In this document: one piece after another, positions 1 through 7,318 of the stretch
Position numbering within the stretch: the stretch's first letter is position 1
Layout of the letters: each line of letters starts with the position of its first letter
DNA from: Acidobacteriota bacterium
GTDB lineage: Bacteria; Acidobacteriota; Terriglobia; UBA7540
Reading direction: 5' to 3'
DNA: 34,864 nucleotides
Assembly (NCBI GenBank): GCA_003165315.1
Contig: PLSX01000073.1
Location: 1 to 34,864, forward strand
Made by a program: the position numbers and the translations under genes
Notes under the pieces: model-generated
What the model saw: the letters and a program-made list of their open reading frames with translations, nothing else
What the model was told of the DNA's origin: nothing
Database searches by the model: none

Positions 1-29
1 CAAACTTAACATAGTAATACTAGATACTT

Positions 30-1376
30 ATGGAACAACAACTGGAACAGATTGCCGCGGAACTTGTAGGACGGGCGATGCGTGCGGGCGCCACGGCCGC
101 GGACGTGACCGTGCTTGAGTCGGATGAGTTTTCCACGGCGCTGCGGCTGGGCGAGATCGAAAAGCTGAAAGAGGCTGCGTCCAAGGCTTTGGGATTGCGC
201 ATATTTCTTGGCGTACGCAGCGCATCGTCGTTCTCCAGCGACTTTTCCGCAATATCTTTGGAGCGGCTGGTGGAGCGCACTCTGGCGATGGCGCGGGTGA
301 CCTCGGAAGATCCTGCCAGCGGCCTGCCCGACGCCTCGCTGTTGGGCAAATATGAAGGCGATTTGGGCCTCTATTCCGACGATGTGGCGGCTCTCTCCAC
401 CGAAGAGCGCATTGACTACGCCCGGCGGGCGGAGCGTGCAGCCCTCGACGCGGACCCTCGCATTAAGAATTCCGAGGGGGCGTGGTTTGAAGCGAGTGTT
501 GGACGCCGCGCTTATGCCAACTCATTGGGATTCGCGGGGAGTTACCGTACATCCTACTGCGCGGGTTCCGTAGCTCCGGTGGCGGAAGATGGCGGCATGC
601 AACGCGACTATTGGTATTCCGTCTCGCGCCGCCGCAGTGAATTGGAAAGTCCCGAGGCCGTTGGCCGCAAAGCGGCCGAGCGCGCCTTGCGCAAGCTCGG
701 CGGTCGTAAGATGGCCACGTGCCAGGTGCCGGTGATTTTCGATCCGGAAACCGCGCCCTCGCTGGTGGGACACATCTTTGAAGCGGTTCGTGGCGATGCG
801 ATTTACCGCAGCGCTTCGTTTCTCACAGGAAAGTTGAACCAACGGGTTGCCAATGACCGCGTGACCGTGCTCGACGATGGTTTGAGGCCAGGCGGATTTG
901 GCACGCGGCCCTTTGATGGCGAGGGAATCGCTGCCTCCGTAACCCCGGTCATTGAGAAGGGCGTGCTCCAAAATTACCTGTTAAACTGCTACACCGCGAA
1001 GAAGTTGATTATGCGCACCACGGGGAATGCCTCGCGAGGCGTTTCCGGGCCGCCGAATGTGGGACCGAAGAACTTTTACCTTGCGCCCGGCCCGCACAGC
1101 GCGGACGAAATCCGCAAGTCGGTGATGTCAGGATTTTATGTTACGGAGTTGATCGGCTTTGGGGTTAATATTGTGACCGGCGATTACTCCCGCGGAGCAG
1201 CGGGGATGTGGATTGAAAACGGAGAGTTCGCCTATCCAGTGGAAGAGGTCACCATCGCCGGAAATCTGCCGGAGATGCTCAACAATATTGAGATGGTCGG
1301 CTCTGACCTGGAATTTCGCAGCGCGATTTCTGCGCCCACGTTACTGATTTCCGGCCTGACGGTGGCCGGAACCTGA
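30..1376 (+). CDS. pmbA: TldD/PmbA-family metalloprotease subunit, PmbA (TldE) type
   Basis: This is a 448-residue cytosolic protein of the TldD/PmbA (TldE) family. In Escherichia coli TldD and TldE form a heteromeric protease that degrades or matures small peptides such as microcin B17 and CcdA. The C-terminal third is the part I recognise best, with the family stretches GVSGPPNVGP, TGDYSRGAAGMWIENGE and ISAPTLLISGL. The HExxxH zinc motif expected in TldD is absent. The corresponding region reads GHIFEAVRGDAI, which fits the non-zinc PmbA/TldE subunit. Length matches the family (about 440-450). The start follows an AT-rich leader at the window edge, and no tldD is visible, so the partner may lie just upstream. 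The stop codon touches the TTG start option of the next gene, suggesting co-transcription. Confidence 0.9.
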   Translation: MEQQLEQIAAELVGRAMRAGATAADVTVLESDEFSTALRLGEIEKLKEAASKALGLRIFLGVRSASSFSSDFSAISLERLVERTLAMARVTSEDPASGLPDASLLGKYEGDLGLYSDDVAALSTEERIDYARRAERAALDADPRIKNSEGAWFEASVGRRAYANSLGFAGSYRTSYCAGSVAPVAEDGGMQRDYWYSVSRRRSELESPEAVGRKAAERALRKLGGRKMATCQVPVIFDPETAPSLVGHIFEAVRGDAIYRSASFLTGKLNQRVANDRVTVLDDGLRPGGFGTRPFDGEGIAASVTPVIEKGVLQNYLLNCYTAKKLIMRTTGNASRGVSGPPNVGPKNFYLAPGPHSADEIRKSVMSGFYVTELIGFGVNIVTGDYSRGAAGMWIENGEFAYPVEEVTIAGNLPEMLNNIEMVGSDLEFRSAISAPTLLISGLTVAGT

Positions 1377-1865
1377 TTGCCAAACATGCCTCGGAACGAT
1401 CACGGCGTTTCCACTCTCACCATCATCATTTTAGTCGTGTCTTTAATTCTAGCGGGGCTTGTGGCGATCCTGGTTTTCCACCAGCACCAGGTGGTAACGC
1501 GTCCAGCGATGGTGGCGGCATCGCGGCCGCCCTTAAGCGCCGGGCAGAAGACCTACCTTGCCTCCATCGCATTCGCTGATTTCCACATGAGCGCCGCCGC
1601 CAACTTCCTGAATGATACCGTGACGTACCTGGATGGCAGCGTTACCAACCAGGGCTCGAAGCCGGTGCGCAATCTTGATGTGGAGTTGGATTTCGTCGAT
1701 TCCCTTAATCAGGTAGTGTTGCGGGAGACCGCCCATCCCCTGGCAGATCGAGCCGCACCCTTGCAGCCGGGTGAGACGTTGGCCTTCCGTGTGACGTTTG
1801 AGCACATGCCCGTGGATTGGAACCAGGCGCCACCGTCGGCGAAAGCGGTGTACCTGGAGTTTTGA
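1377..1865 (+). CDS. Small membrane-anchored protein with a beta-rich extracytoplasmic domain
   Basis: I do not recognise a named family. The protein is about 160 residues. One hydrophobic segment near residues 14-33 (TIIILVVSLILAGLVAILVF) should act as a signal anchor, leaving a roughly 125-residue domain outside the cytoplasm. That domain contains DGSVTNQGSKPVRNLDVELDF and ends in alternating hydrophobic strands. This resembles FxLYD/DUF2393-type immunoglobulin-like modules, which is a family-level impression only. Two starts are possible: TTG directly after the pmbA stop, or ATG at 1386 three codons later; the second looks better. It is probably translationally coupled to pmbA and ends at a convergent terminator-like hairpin. 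Confidence 0.75.
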   Translation: MPNMPRNDHGVSTLTIIILVVSLILAGLVAILVFHQHQVVTRPAMVAASRPPLSAGQKTYLASIAFADFHMSAAANFLNDTVTYLDGSVTNQGSKPVRNLDVELDFVDSLNQVVLRETAHPLADRAAPLQPGETLAFRVTFEHMPVDWNQAPPSAKAVYLEF

Positions 1866-1871
1866 TGAGAC

Positions 1872-1936
1872 CGGGACAAGGGACAAGAAGGTCAGGAGCT
1901 ATTCCCTTGTCCCGAATCCCTTGACCCGAGCTTTTT
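1872..1936. terminator. Heptamer-rich inverted repeat between convergent genes
   Basis: CGGGACAAGGGA (1872-1883) is perfectly complementary to TCCCTTGTCCCG (1903-1914) with a 19-nt loop. A second, near-identical right arm (TCCCTTGACCCG) follows, then CTTTTT. The placement between two convergent stop codons (1865 and 1935) and the T-run suggest a terminator. The arms are also short runs of a 7-nt unit (GGGACAA), like other intergenic repeats in this window. Confidence 0.6.
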
Positions 1937-2681
1937 ACCGTCCCAATTCCAGGCGGCGGTAGAGTGGCAGGGGCAGTTGGGCTTTTTCCATTTTTGCCTG
2001 GGTTTGGGCTACGTTGTACGGGGTGCGGTAGTACTCCACCGCTTTCTGGTCCAGGTCAAGAATTGCGAACCCGGCGCGCCAGTCGTGGTCGCGGGGCTGG
2101 CCGATGGACCCAGGATTGATCAGATAGCGATCGCCGTCCTCAATGGGCACCGTCAGGGTCAGGCCATCAGGTGTAGCGGGGATGCGGATGGACTGAAAAC
2201 GCCCTTCACTTGAAAGCGTGAATCCACCTTGTAAGTGGGTGTGGCCAAAGCAGACAATTTGAGTTTCCGGGCCGCGAAGCAAGGGTAGGGCTTGGGCAGG
2301 TCCCAGAATATACTCGTCCTCATTGTTGGGCGAGCCGTGCACAAAGATGAATCCCTCCATTACGGCGGGCCCCATAGGGAGGGCGCGAAGGTACTCAAGA
2401 TTCCTGGGGGTCAGCGCCTGGCGCGTCCATTCCGTGGCCATACGGGCGTAAGGGTTGAACTCCTTGGCGTCGTCAATTCCACAACAGGCCTTGTCGTGGT
2501 TACCGCGAATGACGACGGTGCACAGGTTGCGAATCTTATCGATCACCTCGTTGGGATTCGGGCCGTAGCCCACGAGGTCGCCAAAACAGATCGCTTTATC
2601 GTATCTTCCAGCTGCAAGCTCAAGACAGGTGTAGAGAGCCTCCAGGTTGGAATGGACGTCACTGAGCAACAGGTAGCGCAT
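1935..2681 (-). CDS. Calcineurin-like metallophosphoesterase
   Basis: A 248-residue protein with the full binuclear metallophosphoesterase motif set: LLSDVHSN (D8, H10), FGDLVGYGPNP (D35), VIRGNHDKA (N61, H62), FVHGSP (H115) and CFGHTH (H147, H149). The form 'GD.VGYGP' and the later 'INPGSIGQPRD' place it in the YfcE/MJ0936-like bacterial group, which are small soluble phosphodiesterases of mostly unknown substrate. No signal peptide is seen, so it should be cytosolic. A purine-rich GGGGATCC stretch sits just upstream of the ATG. A TATAAT hexamer lies at 2702-2707, but no good -35 accompanies it. The gene is divergent from aroC and convergent with the small gene before it, so it is probably monocistronic. 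Confidence 0.88.
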   Translation of the reverse strand: MRYLLLSDVHSNLEALYTCLELAAGRYDKAICFGDLVGYGPNPNEVIDKIRNLCTVVIRGNHDKACCGIDDAKEFNPYARMATEWTRQALTPRNLEYLRALPMGPAVMEGFIFVHGSPNNEDEYILGPAQALPLLRGPETQIVCFGHTHLQGGFTLSSEGRFQSIRIPATPDGLTLTVPIEDGDRYLINPGSIGQPRDHDWRAGFAILDLDQKAVEYYRTPYNVAQTQAKMEKAQLPLPLYRRLELGR

Positions 2682-2796
2682 AGGATCCCCGAAAGGGCTG
2701 AATTATAAACTAGAAGAGCCGGCAATGGGCGCGAAATCCGTTCTGACAACATTTGAGATCGGGTCAAACGGTGCTGTTTCCAGAGTGGTGCAGTGG

Positions 2797-2802
2797 TAGA
2801 AT
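2797..2802 (+). promoter_or_regulatory. Possible extended -10 promoter for aroC
   Basis: TGGTAGAAT reads as an extended -10 (TGn plus TAGAAT, 5 of 6 to consensus). No convincing -35 is seen at 16-18 nt. It lies about 75 nt before the preferred aroC start in the divergent gap. Confidence 0.35.
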
Positions 2803-2877
2803 TTTGACCGATCGCGGAGAATTCGTTAATATTTCATAGTCAGGATGCCACGCTGCGTCAGCGTCAAAGTGAGAGAT

Positions 2878-4053
2878 ATGCTGCGTTTTCAAACCGCCGG
2901 TGAATCACATGGTCAAGGCTTGGTTGCAATCCTACAGGGATTGCCCGCGGGCCTGCGGGTGGATTTTGACTATGTGAACCGCGAACTAAAGCGCCGACAG
3001 GGCGGCTACGGGCGCGGCGGGCGCATGAAGATTGAGTCTGACACGGCGCAATTCCTCTCCGGCGTCCGGCACGGCCAGACGATTGGTTCACCCATCGCTG
3101 TCCTGATTGTGAATCGCGATTGGGAGAACTGGAAAGACTCGATGGCGGTGGATGACACGCCGGAATCAAGGGCGGCGCACAAGGCGCTGTCGCGCCCGCG
3201 TCCAGGCCATGCAGACTTGCCAGGCTGCCTGAAATACAATTTTCGCGATGCCCGCTACGTGCTGGAACGTGCCAGTGCACGTGAGACCACCGCTCGAGTG
3301 GCGGTAGGATCGTTGGCAAAGCTCTTCTTGAAGGACCTTTCCGTGGAAGTGGCCAGCCACGTTGTTGCCCTTGGCGAAGTTAGCCTTGCCAATGACCATG
3401 TTCCGTTTGAAGCTGTCATGGCCTTGCGCGACCGGGAAGATCTGATGCTGGCGTGCGTCGATCCTGTTGTTGAGGCGCGGATGAAGACGGTGGTAGACCG
3501 CGCCACGGAGAATCGCGATACGGTGGGCGGAACGTTTGAAGTGATAGTGCGCGGCCTTCCCCCCGGATTGGGGTCATGCGCCCAATGGGACGAGCGGCTT
3601 GACGGCCAGTTGGCGCAGGCGGTGATGTCAATTCAAGCGGTCAAAGCGGTGGAGATTGGCAGTGGCATCGCGAGCGCCGCTGCGATGGGCTCAGGCGTAC
3701 ACGATGAGATCGGGTACGACCGCATGCACGAGCGGTTTACGCGCAAAACTAATCGCGCTGGCGGCCTTGAAGGTGGAATTACCAACGGGGAAGACCTGGT
3801 GGTGCGGGGTTATCTGAAGCCAATATCCAGCCTGCGCCGGCCGCTGGAATCGGTGGACTTTGAAAGCAAGGAGACGGTGAAGGCAGCGTATGAACGCTCC
3901 GATATCTGTGTGCTCCCCGCAGGCGGTGTCGTGGGCGAATCGATGGTGGCGCTTACCCTGGCCAAGTCTTTTCTGGAGAAGTTTGGCGGAGACTCGATGG
4001 AGGAGACTCGCCGGAATTTTGATGGATACGTGGATCAAGTCAGGAGGTTCTAG
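2878..4053 (+). CDS. aroC: Chorismate synthase
   Basis: Chorismate synthase converts 5-enolpyruvylshikimate-3-phosphate to chorismate, the last shared step before aromatic amino acids and folate. It needs reduced FMN and is cytosolic. The sequence shows the N-terminal LRFQTAGESHGQGL, the segment GGYGRGGRMKIESD, SGVRHGQTIGSPI, SRPRPGHADLPGCLKY, RASARETTARVAVG and the late GGITNGEDLVVRGYLKP. I start it at ATG 2878 because family members begin with the 'M.RF.TAGESHG' stretch. The reading frame is open to an ATG at 2845, which would add 11 residues with no family counterpart. The resulting 391 residues are normal for the family. It heads a same-strand run with def, fmt and rsmB but is separated from def by a 120-nt inverted heptamer repeat. 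Confidence 0.95.
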   Translation: MLRFQTAGESHGQGLVAILQGLPAGLRVDFDYVNRELKRRQGGYGRGGRMKIESDTAQFLSGVRHGQTIGSPIAVLIVNRDWENWKDSMAVDDTPESRAAHKALSRPRPGHADLPGCLKYNFRDARYVLERASARETTARVAVGSLAKLFLKDLSVEVASHVVALGEVSLANDHVPFEAVMALRDREDLMLACVDPVVEARMKTVVDRATENRDTVGGTFEVIVRGLPPGLGSCAQWDERLDGQLAQAVMSIQAVKAVEIGSGIASAAAMGSGVHDEIGYDRMHERFTRKTNRAGGLEGGITNGEDLVVRGYLKPISSLRRPLESVDFESKETVKAAYERSDICVLPAGGVVGESMVALTLAKSFLEKFGGDSMEETRRNFDGYVDQVRRF

Positions 4054-4054
4054 C

Positions 4055-4172
4055 TCGAAACTCGAAAATCGAAATTCGAAACTCGCCACGGTGGATGCCG
4101 CGAAGGATAAGGCACTTCGACCCGTCCCGGATCGAGTTATCAAGTTTCAATTTTCGAGTTTCGATTTTCGAA
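4055..4172. repeat. Inverted pair of degenerate heptamer runs (TCGAAAN)4 ... (TTTCGAN)4
   Basis: The left arm, 4055-4082, is four tandem heptamers TCGAAAC, TCGAAAA, TCGAAAT, TCGAAAC. The right arm, 4145-4172, is four heptamers on the complementary unit (TTTCAAT, TTTCGAG, TTTCGAT, TTTCGAA). A 15-nt block is perfectly complementary between arms (4055-4069 with 4150-4164). The roughly 60-nt core has ordinary composition. The structure fills the aroC-def gap, and the def start codon lies at the end of the right arm with no Shine-Dalgarno sequence between. Confidence 0.8.
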
Positions 4173-4173
4173 A

Positions 4174-4683
4174 ATGATCTATCCCATCGTTAAATACGGA
4201 AAAGAAGTTCTGGAGAAGCCTGGCAAGCCGGTTGTCGAATTCGACGGCAATCTTGAGAAACTCGTGGCGGACATGTTTGAAACCATGTACGCGGCGAATG
4301 GCGTAGGCTTGGCAGCGCCCCAAATCGGTTTGCCTTTGCGGTTGGCAGTGATTGACACCACCTGCGGCGAGGATCCTAACGCCAAACTGGTGCTGGCGAA
4401 TCCCGAGATCGTTTCCATCGAAGGCGAACAGGTGCAGGAGGAAGGCTGCTTGAGCCTGCCGGATTTTCGCGCCAAAACGCCTCGTCCGGAACGTGCCACC
4501 GTGCGGGCACAGGACGTCCACGGCAAGGAACTCACCATGAGTGGCGAGGGATTGCTGGCCCGTGCCTTCTGCCATGAGATTGACCACTTGAACGGAAAAC
4601 TCTTCATCACCCACGTCGGTCGACTGAAGCGGGAGTCCATCAAGCGCAGAGTCCGAAAAATGATTAAGGCGGGAGAGTGGTAG
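4174..4683 (+). CDS. def: Peptide deformylase
   Basis: This metalloenzyme removes the formyl group from the N-terminal methionine of nascent proteins at the ribosome exit. All three family motifs are present: GVGLAAPQIG (residues 43-52), EEGCLSLPD with metal ligand C92, and AFCHEIDHLNG with H134, E135 and H138 (HExxH). At 169 residues it has the usual length. The ATG sits directly against the right arm of a heptamer inverted repeat and has no visible Shine-Dalgarno, so translation may depend on how that RNA folds (inference). It precedes fmt, whose product adds the formyl group that Def removes; pairing of the two is a common arrangement. Confidence 0.95.
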   Translation: MIYPIVKYGKEVLEKPGKPVVEFDGNLEKLVADMFETMYAANGVGLAAPQIGLPLRLAVIDTTCGEDPNAKLVLANPEIVSIEGEQVQEEGCLSLPDFRAKTPRPERATVRAQDVHGKELTMSGEGLLARAFCHEIDHLNGKLFITHVGRLKRESIKRRVRKMIKAGEW

Positions 4684-4688
4684 AAATA

Positions 4689-4850
4689 AAGGTTAAAGGA
4701 TGAAGGTTGAAGGATGAATAGTGAAACTTCAACGGGCAAACCGGTGAATCCTCTCACGCTTGAGGGCACCTAGCTTTTAGCATTTACCCTTTATCATTTA
4801 CCCTTCACCCATCACAGTTCATCCTTTAGCCTTTATCCTTCAGCCTTTGA
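4689..4850. repeat. Inverted pair of degenerate heptamer runs between def and fmt
   Basis: The left arm, 4689-4723, is heptamers AAGGTTA, AAGGATG, AAGGTTG, AAGGATG, AATAGTG. The right arm, 4781-4850, is ten heptamers close to CCTTYAN (CATTTAC, CCTTTAT, CATTTAC, CCTTCAC, CCATCAC, AGTTCAT, CCTTTAG, CCTTTAT, CCTTCAG, CCTTTGA). The units of the two arms are complementary, so the transcript can form several alternative stems around a core at about 4724-4780. It fills the whole def-fmt gap and ends 8 nt before the preferred fmt start. Confidence 0.8.
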
Positions 4851-4858
4851 TTGAACCT

Positions 4859-5794
4859 ATGAGCCTTGTCTTTTTCGGCACGCCCGATTTCGCTGTTCCC
4901 ACCTTGGAAAGACTCATCGCGGAGAAATTTACGATCGAGCTTGTCGTTACCAATCAGGATGAACCCCGTGGCCGCGGTTACGAAGTTAAAGCGCCACCAG
5001 TGAAGGAAGCGGCTTTGCGCGCCGGTTTGGAGGTCTATCAGCCGGCAAAATTGAAAGAGCCCGCTGCTATGGAATTCCTTTCGCGTTACCGGCCCAATGC
5101 GGTGGTGGTGGTAGCGTATGGGCACATTCTCCCCCAGTGGTTGATCGACCTTCCCCGGCTGGGCTGCATTAATTTGCACGCCTCCCTACTGCCCAAATAT
5201 CGCGGTGCGGCGCCCATTCAGTGGTCAGTTATTCGCGGCGAAGCCGTCACCGGCGTCACCACGATGCGCATCGATATGGGGTTGGATACGGGCGCTACGC
5301 TGTTGAAAAGGGAAGTGCCAATTGAGGATGATGATACATCAGAGACGTTGGGCACGCGGCTGAGCCAGCTTGGCGCGGATTTGATGGTTGAAACATTGCG
5401 CGGGCTAGAGCAGGGCGCCCTCACTGCGCAGGCTCAGGATGATGCTCAGGCCACGCTCGCGCCCATTCTGAAAAAGGAAGACGGGCGAATCGATTGGAAT
5501 CTCCACGCTATGGACATCTGGAATCGCATTCGGGGACTGCGACCCTGGCCGGGGGCTTACACGACTTTTCGCGGCAAGAACTTGAACCTCTGGTCTGCAT
5601 CTCGCCCCGTCGCGGACGAGACCCTGCCGCTCGAGCCGGGGACGCTCGTTGCGGACCGCGTTCGCCTGCGTATCGTTTGCGGGCAGGGAACGTGGCTGGA
5701 GCCGAAGGAACTTCAATTGGAAGGCCGCAAACGCTTGGCGGCACGCGATTTCCTCAACGGGGTGAAAATTGCTCCTGAGGAAAGGTTCGAATAG
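4859..5794 (+). CDS. fmt: Methionyl-tRNA formyltransferase
   Basis: Fmt transfers a formyl group from 10-formyl-tetrahydrofolate to initiator Met-tRNA. Motifs seen are FFGTPDFAVPTLE at the N-terminus, AYGHILPQWLI, NLHASLLPKYRGAAPIQW with catalytic H107, and the conserved Asp in MGLDTGATL (D143). A C-terminal tRNA-binding domain follows, including GRIDWN and RGLRPWPGAYT. I prefer ATG 4859, because the protein then opens with MSLVFFGTPD. The frame also permits a TTG four codons earlier, inside the heptamer repeat. The 311 residues fit the family. No Shine-Dalgarno is evident. A short heptamer remnant (about 5803-5823) lies in the 40-nt gap to rsmB. Confidence 0.95.
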   Translation: MSLVFFGTPDFAVPTLERLIAEKFTIELVVTNQDEPRGRGYEVKAPPVKEAALRAGLEVYQPAKLKEPAAMEFLSRYRPNAVVVVAYGHILPQWLIDLPRLGCINLHASLLPKYRGAAPIQWSVIRGEAVTGVTTMRIDMGLDTGATLLKREVPIEDDDTSETLGTRLSQLGADLMVETLRGLEQGALTAQAQDDAQATLAPILKKEDGRIDWNLHAMDIWNRIRGLRPWPGAYTTFRGKNLNLWSASRPVADETLPLEPGTLVADRVRLRIVCGQGTWLEPKELQLEGRKRLAARDFLNGVKIAPEERFE

Positions 5795-5834
5795 AGACTT
5801 TATCCTTCACCCTTTAAACTTGGCCCATTAACAC

Positions 5835-7217
5835 ATGCCAGTTTCTCCCTCCCGAAGAGTCGCCTACGAAATTCTGCTCCGGATGGAATCCGGCCTTAGT
5901 TTCGCCGTTGACCTCTTGCAGAGCCCTGAAGTTTCGGCTTTGAATGATGCTGACCGCCGCCTAGCGACGGAAATCGTCATGGGGGTATTGCGCTGGCAGG
6001 GGGAACTGGACTTCCAGATTGAGCGCCTATCGCGAAGAAAAGTGGCCGTGCTTGATCCCGAAGTGCTGGCGATTCTCCGCATGGGAGCTTACCAGATTCG
6101 GTTCTTGGGAAGAGTGCCGAAGCACGCGGCTGTCGACGACGCCGTGGAGTTGACCAAATCGACCGGCAAACGGTCCGCCGCAGGCTTTGTGAACGCCGTC
6201 CTAAGAAAGTGCAGCCCGCCCAATGAGCGATTGCAAGGAAGCGGCATCGCACATCTCTCTGTCGAGAATCGGGAGAGCGTGCGGCGTGCATTTCCTGCGT
6301 GGATGCTCAAAAGGTGGGAAAGCACAGCCGCGCATTCCAGTGTTGCCGGGGTATTGGAGCCGTTGTCACTTGCGTACTCCAGCCTCGTGACTCCCCGCAC
6401 CACGCTGCGGGTGGTTGATGCCAGCGGCACCCTACAGGATATTCGGCAGGAGCTGGAGGCAGAGGGCGTTGTTACATCGAATTGCCTTTACGCCAATGCG
6501 CACGGCCTCAAGGTGGAGTCCGGGCAAGTTCAGACTAGCAGGGCCTACCAAGAAGGCCGCGTCGTGATTCAGGATGAAGCGTCGCAACTGGTGGCGGAAC
6601 TGGTGTCGCCGGAGCCTGGGCAGCGCGTCCTCGACCTCTGTGCTGCGCCAGGGATGAAGGCAGGCCAACTCGCGCAGGCGCTGGGGGCCGGAACCCTGGT
6701 AGCTTGCGATCGCAGTGCCGCTCGCCTGCGCACCCTGGCTAGACTTTTGCCAAGATGCGTGCCGGAGGCGGTTCGGTTGTCCATGGTTCGATTGGATGCC
6801 GCGGAGCCGCTTCCATTCGGGGAAAAGTTCGACCGCATCCTGCTGGACGCGCCCTGTTCGGGTACAGGGACGCTGGCGCGCAATCCGGAAATCAAATGGC
6901 GCCTTTCCCTGCAAGACATTACCCGGTTAGCAGTTTTACAAGCCACGATGTTGCGGAATGCGTTGCCGACGCTGGCGGCAGGTGGCCAATTGGTGTATGC
7001 CACGTGCTCCCTCGAACCTGAGGAAAATGAGGGGGTGGTGGAAAAAGTTCTTAAAGAACAGACGGCCTTCCGAGCCCATTCATCGGACGAGTTGGCGGTA
7101 AAGCATCCGAACTTGATCCCCTTGTTTAACTCACAGGGATACTTTCGAACACGTCCTCATCAACATCCCATGGACGGGTTCAGCGCAGTCGTTATTGTGA
7201 GGAAGGGAAGCGGATAA
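5835..7217 (+). CDS. rsmB: 16S rRNA (cytosine-967-C5)-methyltransferase RsmB
   Basis: RsmB (Fmu/Sun) methylates C967 of 16S rRNA using S-adenosylmethionine. The first 130 or so residues form a NusB-like RNA-binding domain (RVAYEILLRMESG, LDPEVLAILRMGAYQI, HAAVDDAVELTK, FVNAVLRK). The methyltransferase domain has the SAM loop DLCAAPGMK (267-275), motif IV DAPCSGTGTLARNPEIKW with Cys 341, and motif VI ATCSLEPEENE with the catalytic Cys 391. The C-terminus (RTRPHQHPMDGFSAVVI) is also typical, and 460 residues is normal. It continues the def-fmt run, a frequent arrangement in bacteria. Confidence 0.94.
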   Translation: MPVSPSRRVAYEILLRMESGLSFAVDLLQSPEVSALNDADRRLATEIVMGVLRWQGELDFQIERLSRRKVAVLDPEVLAILRMGAYQIRFLGRVPKHAAVDDAVELTKSTGKRSAAGFVNAVLRKCSPPNERLQGSGIAHLSVENRESVRRAFPAWMLKRWESTAAHSSVAGVLEPLSLAYSSLVTPRTTLRVVDASGTLQDIRQELEAEGVVTSNCLYANAHGLKVESGQVQTSRAYQEGRVVIQDEASQLVAELVSPEPGQRVLDLCAAPGMKAGQLAQALGAGTLVACDRSAARLRTLARLLPRCVPEAVRLSMVRLDAAEPLPFGEKFDRILLDAPCSGTGTLARNPEIKWRLSLQDITRLAVLQATMLRNALPTLAAGGQLVYATCSLEPEENEGVVEKVLKEQTAFRAHSSDELAVKHPNLIPLFNSQGYFRTRPHQHPMDGFSAVVIVRKGSG

Positions 7218-7266
7218 ATTCGGGGAACTGCCAGCAGGGACCTCTAACTAAAATTTGAATCGCCAA

Positions 7267-7302
7267 GGGGAGGAAAGGATGGCGGGGTTTACCCCCCTCC
7301 CC
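7267..7302. terminator. Hairpin between convergent rsmB and permease genes
   Basis: GGGGAGG (7267-7273) pairs with CCTCCCC (7296-7302), and an inner GGGGTTTACCCC can form part of the loop. It lies between two convergent stop codons. There is no clear T-tract on either strand, so the terminator role is only likely from position. Confidence 0.4.
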
Positions 7303-7318
7303 TGAATAGAATGCCGGG

